DNA of 64,000 nucleotides. Origin: Nonomuraea helvata. GTDB taxonomy: Bacteria > Actinomycetota > Actinomycetes > Streptosporangiales > Streptosporangiaceae. The notes below the pieces were generated by a model. The model did not search any database and was not told the DNA's origin. It saw only the letters and a list, made by a program, of their open reading frames with translations. The stretch is from the NCBI RefSeq assembly GCF_039535785.1, contig NZ_BAAAXV010000001.1, positions 248,001 through 312,000 on the forward strand. Reading direction: 5' to 3'. The first letter of the stretch is position 1; every line of letters starts with the position of its first letter. Positions 61,785-64,000 of this stretch are shown here, piece after piece. A program made the translations under genes and the position numbers.

Positions 61785-64000
61785 CGCTTCCCTCCTGCTC
61801 TGAGGCCTCCGGGACCTCCGAGACCGTTACGGGGGTGACAAGGCGCCGGTCGTGGCCGACGACCCGGACCGGGCCGGTCAGCCGGACCGTGCCCCAGCAT
61901 GGCAGGTCGGCCGCCGACGTGCCCACGAACACCTCGATCTCCCCCGGCTCCACGATGCGCCTCAGATCGCGTCCGGTGAAGGCCGTCCGGTCGGCGTGTA
62001 CCAGGAAGGTCACGCGGGCGCTCGCCCCGGGCTCCAGCCGGACCCTGGCGAACCCGGCCAGCTGCCGGACCGGCCGGGTGACCTGGGCGAGGACGTCGTG
62101 CAGGTAGAGCTGGACGACCTCCTCGCCGGCCCGCCCGCCGGTGTTGCGCACGCGGACCGACACGGCGAACTCGCCGTCCGTGGGCACCTCTGCGGCGTCG
62201 ACGCGCAGGTCGCCGACCTCGAAGGTGGTGTAGGAGGCGCCGTACCCGAACGGGAACAGCGGGGTCGGGTCGAGGTTGCTGATGCCCTGGCTGTTGGTGC
62301 CCAGCGGCGGCTGCAGGTAGGTGCCCGGCTGCCCGCCGTGCCCGCGCGGGATCTGCACCGGCAGCCTGCCCGAGGGCTGGACCCGCCCGGACAGCACGCC
62401 GGCGATGGCCGCGCCGCCCTCCTCTCCCGGCATGAACGCCTGGACGAGCGCGGCGGCGCCGGCGTGGGCCGCGCCCAGCGCGTACGGGCGGCCGGAGACC
62501 ACGACCACGACGACCGGCGTGCCCGTGGCGGCGAGCTCGGCCAGCAGGTCCTCCTGGACGCCGGGCAGCCGCAGGTCGTCGGCGTCGCAGCCCTCCCCCG
62601 ACGTCCCGTGGCCGAACAGCCCGGCGAGGTCGCCCACGGCCACCACGCACAGGTCCGCCTCGCGTGCTGCGGCGGCCGCGGCCGCGAAGCCGGAGCGGTC
62701 CTCGCCCTGCACGTCACAGCCCCGCTCGTGGACGAGCTCGGTGTCCGGCAGCTCGGCCCGCAGCGCGTCGAGCAGGCTGGGCGCCTCGACGCCGAGCCCG
62801 AGCCCGGGGTGTCGGGGCAGCACGTGGTTGGGGAAGGCGTAGCAGCCCATGAAGGTACGCGGGTCGTCGGCGCACGGCCCGACGACCGCCACCCGCCGCA
62901 GCCCCGGCCGCAGCGGCAGCGCGGTCCCGGCGTCCAGCAGCACGATCGACCGCTCGGCCAGCTCGCGCGCCAGCGCCCGGTTGCCCGGCGAGTCGAGGTC
63001 CACGGCGGCGGCCGCCGACACGGACTTCTCGGGCGTCCAGTCCGGGTCGAGCAGCCCCAGCTGGACCTTCTGGGTGAGCAGGCGGCGCACCGCCCGGTCG
63101 ATCAGCGACTCGGGGAGCTCGCCGCCGCGCACCCGCTCGACCAGGTGCTGCCCGAAGCCGAGGGTGTCCGGCAGCTCGACGTCGATCCCGGCGGCCAGCG
63201 CCTGCGCGCCCGCCTCGAGGGTGTCGGCGGCGACGTGGTGCATGGTCGCGAGGAACGGGACGGCCCAGTAGTCCGACACGACCGTCCCGGTGAAGCCCCA
63301 CTCCTCGCGCAGCACCTCGGTCAGCAGCCAGGGGTCCGCCCCGGCGGGCACGCCGTCCACGTCGGAGTAGGAGTTCATCACCGAGCGCGCCCCGCCGAGC
63401 GCGATCGCCGTCTCGAACGTCGGCAGGATCATGTCCATCAGCTCGCGCCGCCCCATGGGGACCGGCCCGTGGTTGCGCGCGGCCCGCGAGGCCGAGTATC
63501 CGGCGAAGTGCTTGAGCGTGGCGATGATGCCGGCGCTCTCCAGTCCGCGCACGTAGGCGGCGCCGAGCATCGAGACGAGGTACGGGTCCTCACCCATCGT
63601 CTCCTCGACCCGGCCCCACCGGTAGTCGCGTACCACGTCCAGGACCGGTGACAGGCCCTGGTGGACGCCCACGGCGGCCATGTCGCGCCCGATCGCGGCC
63701 GACATCCGTTCCACCAGCTCAGGATCGAACGTCGCGCCCCACGCGATGGCCGCGGGATAGACGGTCGCCCCGTACGTGGTGAACCCGGTCAGGCACTCCT
63801 CGTGGACGATGGCCGGGATCCCGAACCTGGACCGCCCGACCACCTCCCGCTGCAGCCTGACCACCTCGGCGGCGCCCTCCTGCGGAGTCACGGGAGCGCT
63901 GCCGTGCACCCGGGTCAGATGCCCGAGCCCGTGCCTGATCGCCTCGTCGAAGGGGACCGTGCCCGAGGCCGCGAACACGTCCTGCATCGGCGCCACGTTC
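61768..64000 (-). CDS. Glycoside hydrolase family 3 (beta-glucosidase/xylosidase), N-terminus outside window
   Basis: At least 743 residues visible: VHEECLTGFTTYGATVYP, IIATLKHFAGYSASRAARNH, nucleophile Asp in GTVVSDYWAVPF, second domain SIVLLDAGTALPLRP, and a C-terminal fibronectin-III-like domain (FAVSVRVRNTGGRAGEEVVQLYL). Cleaves terminal beta-linked sugars. The frame stays open to the right edge; GTG near 63998 is probably internal because the family's first 30-40 residues are missing. Confidence 0.93.
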   Translation of the reverse strand, partial: NVAPMQDVFAASGTVPFDEAIRHGLGHLTRVHGSAPVTPQEGAAEVVRLQREVVGRSRFGIPAIVHEECLTGFTTYGATVYPAAIAWGATFDPELVERMSAAIGRDMAAVGVHQGLSPVLDVVRDYRWGRVEETMGEDPYLVSMLGAAYVRGLESAGIIATLKHFAGYSASRAARNHGPVPMGRRELMDMILPTFETAIALGGARSVMNSYSDVDGVPAGADPWLLTEVLREEWGFTGTVVSDYWAVPFLATMHHVAADTLEAGAQALAAGIDVELPDTLGFGQHLVERVRGGELPESLIDRAVRRLLTQKVQLGLLDPDWTPEKSVSAAAAVDLDSPGNRALARELAERSIVLLDAGTALPLRPGLRRVAVVGPCADDPRTFMGCYAFPNHVLPRHPGLGLGVEAPSLLDALRAELPDTELVHERGCDVQGEDRSGFAAAAAAAREADLCVVAVGDLAGLFGHGTSGEGCDADDLRLPGVQEDLLAELAATGTPVVVVVVSGRPYALGAAHAGAAALVQAFMPGEEGGAAIAGVLSGRVQPSGRLPVQIPRGHGGQPGTYLQPPLGTNSQGISNLDPTPLFPFGYGASYTTFEVGDLRVDAAEVPTDGEFAVSVRVRNTGGRAGEEVVQLYLHDVLAQVTRPVRQLAGFARVRLEPGASARVTFLVHADRTAFTGRDLRRIVEPGEIEVFVGTSAADLPCWGTVRLTGPVRVVGHDRRLVTPVTVSEVPEASEQEGSDAGQS

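Noticed and set aside
1..64000. CRISPR arrays, tRNA or rRNA genes, transposases, integrases
   Set aside because: No regularly spaced repeats, no recognisable RNA gene and no transposase or integrase domain were seen on either strand; the short repeats found are tandem or two-copy only.

Overview
The window is high-GC DNA with dense coding, tight ATGA overlaps and frequent GTG/TTG starts, so it comes from an actinomycete. Genus cannot be read from it; a rare actinomycete such as a Streptosporangiales or Pseudonocardiales member is a guess. Most of the window is a specialised-metabolite region.

Left part (1-30.9 kb) is an enediyne cluster. A minus-strand operon carries the warhead cassette: the iterative enediyne synthase PksE (cut by the left edge), UnbU, UnbV, two paralogous UnbL (DUF1702) proteins and a further membrane protein. 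It is followed rightwards by an acyl-CoA carboxylase epsilon subunit, an Sfp-type phosphopantetheinyl transferase preceded by a 21-codon mini-ORF, an alpha/beta hydrolase, a LuxR-type regulator and a GT39 membrane glycosyltransferase. Tailoring genes are an O-methyltransferase, an epoxide hydrolase, two flavoproteins, an SgcJ/EcaC protein, a P450 broken by one extra C, and three MFS exporters. With the NcsB-type iterative aromatic PKS (35.3-40.8 kb) and an aryl-acid adenylating ligase, the set matches a 9-membered enediyne of the neocarzinostatin/maduropeptin kind, with an aromatic polyketide acid made in situ, O-methylated, hydroxylated, activated and attached. No apoprotein or deoxysugar genes are visible; the cluster continues to the left.

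Nested inside it (16.2-19.3 kb) is a small RiPP-like unit: a YciI-like protein, a 23-residue peptide with a strong ribosome binding site, an intrinsic terminator/attenuator, a SagB-type dehydrogenase with a winged-helix-like front domain, and an MFS transporter. No YcaO or ThiF gene is next to it. At 31.0-35.3 kb is a glycan-type module: GT2-GtrA fusion, three SAM methyltransferases and a YdjC deacetylase.

Right part (42.7-54.1 kb) is one co-directional minus-strand run that reads as a TOMM-type RiPP locus: a nitrile-hydratase-like precursor, a fused ThiF-YcaO protein, a second SagB dehydrogenase, a tandem double sensor kinase whose second half is degenerate, a response regulator, a two-gene GMC oxidoreductase system, a carboxymuconolactone-decarboxylase-like protein and a mycothiol-dependent-isomerase-like protein. 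A divergent AraC-type gene sits at its head. The precursor has almost no residues in its tail that could become azoles, which makes the product hard to predict.

From 55 kb on the content turns to ordinary genes: a secreted DUF11 protein lying between two identical 16-bp repeats, a histidine-kinase remnant with an intact response regulator, a small secreted protein, DUF2306 and rhomboid membrane proteins, an AhpD-like protein, and a GH3 glycosidase/LacI pair running off the right edge.
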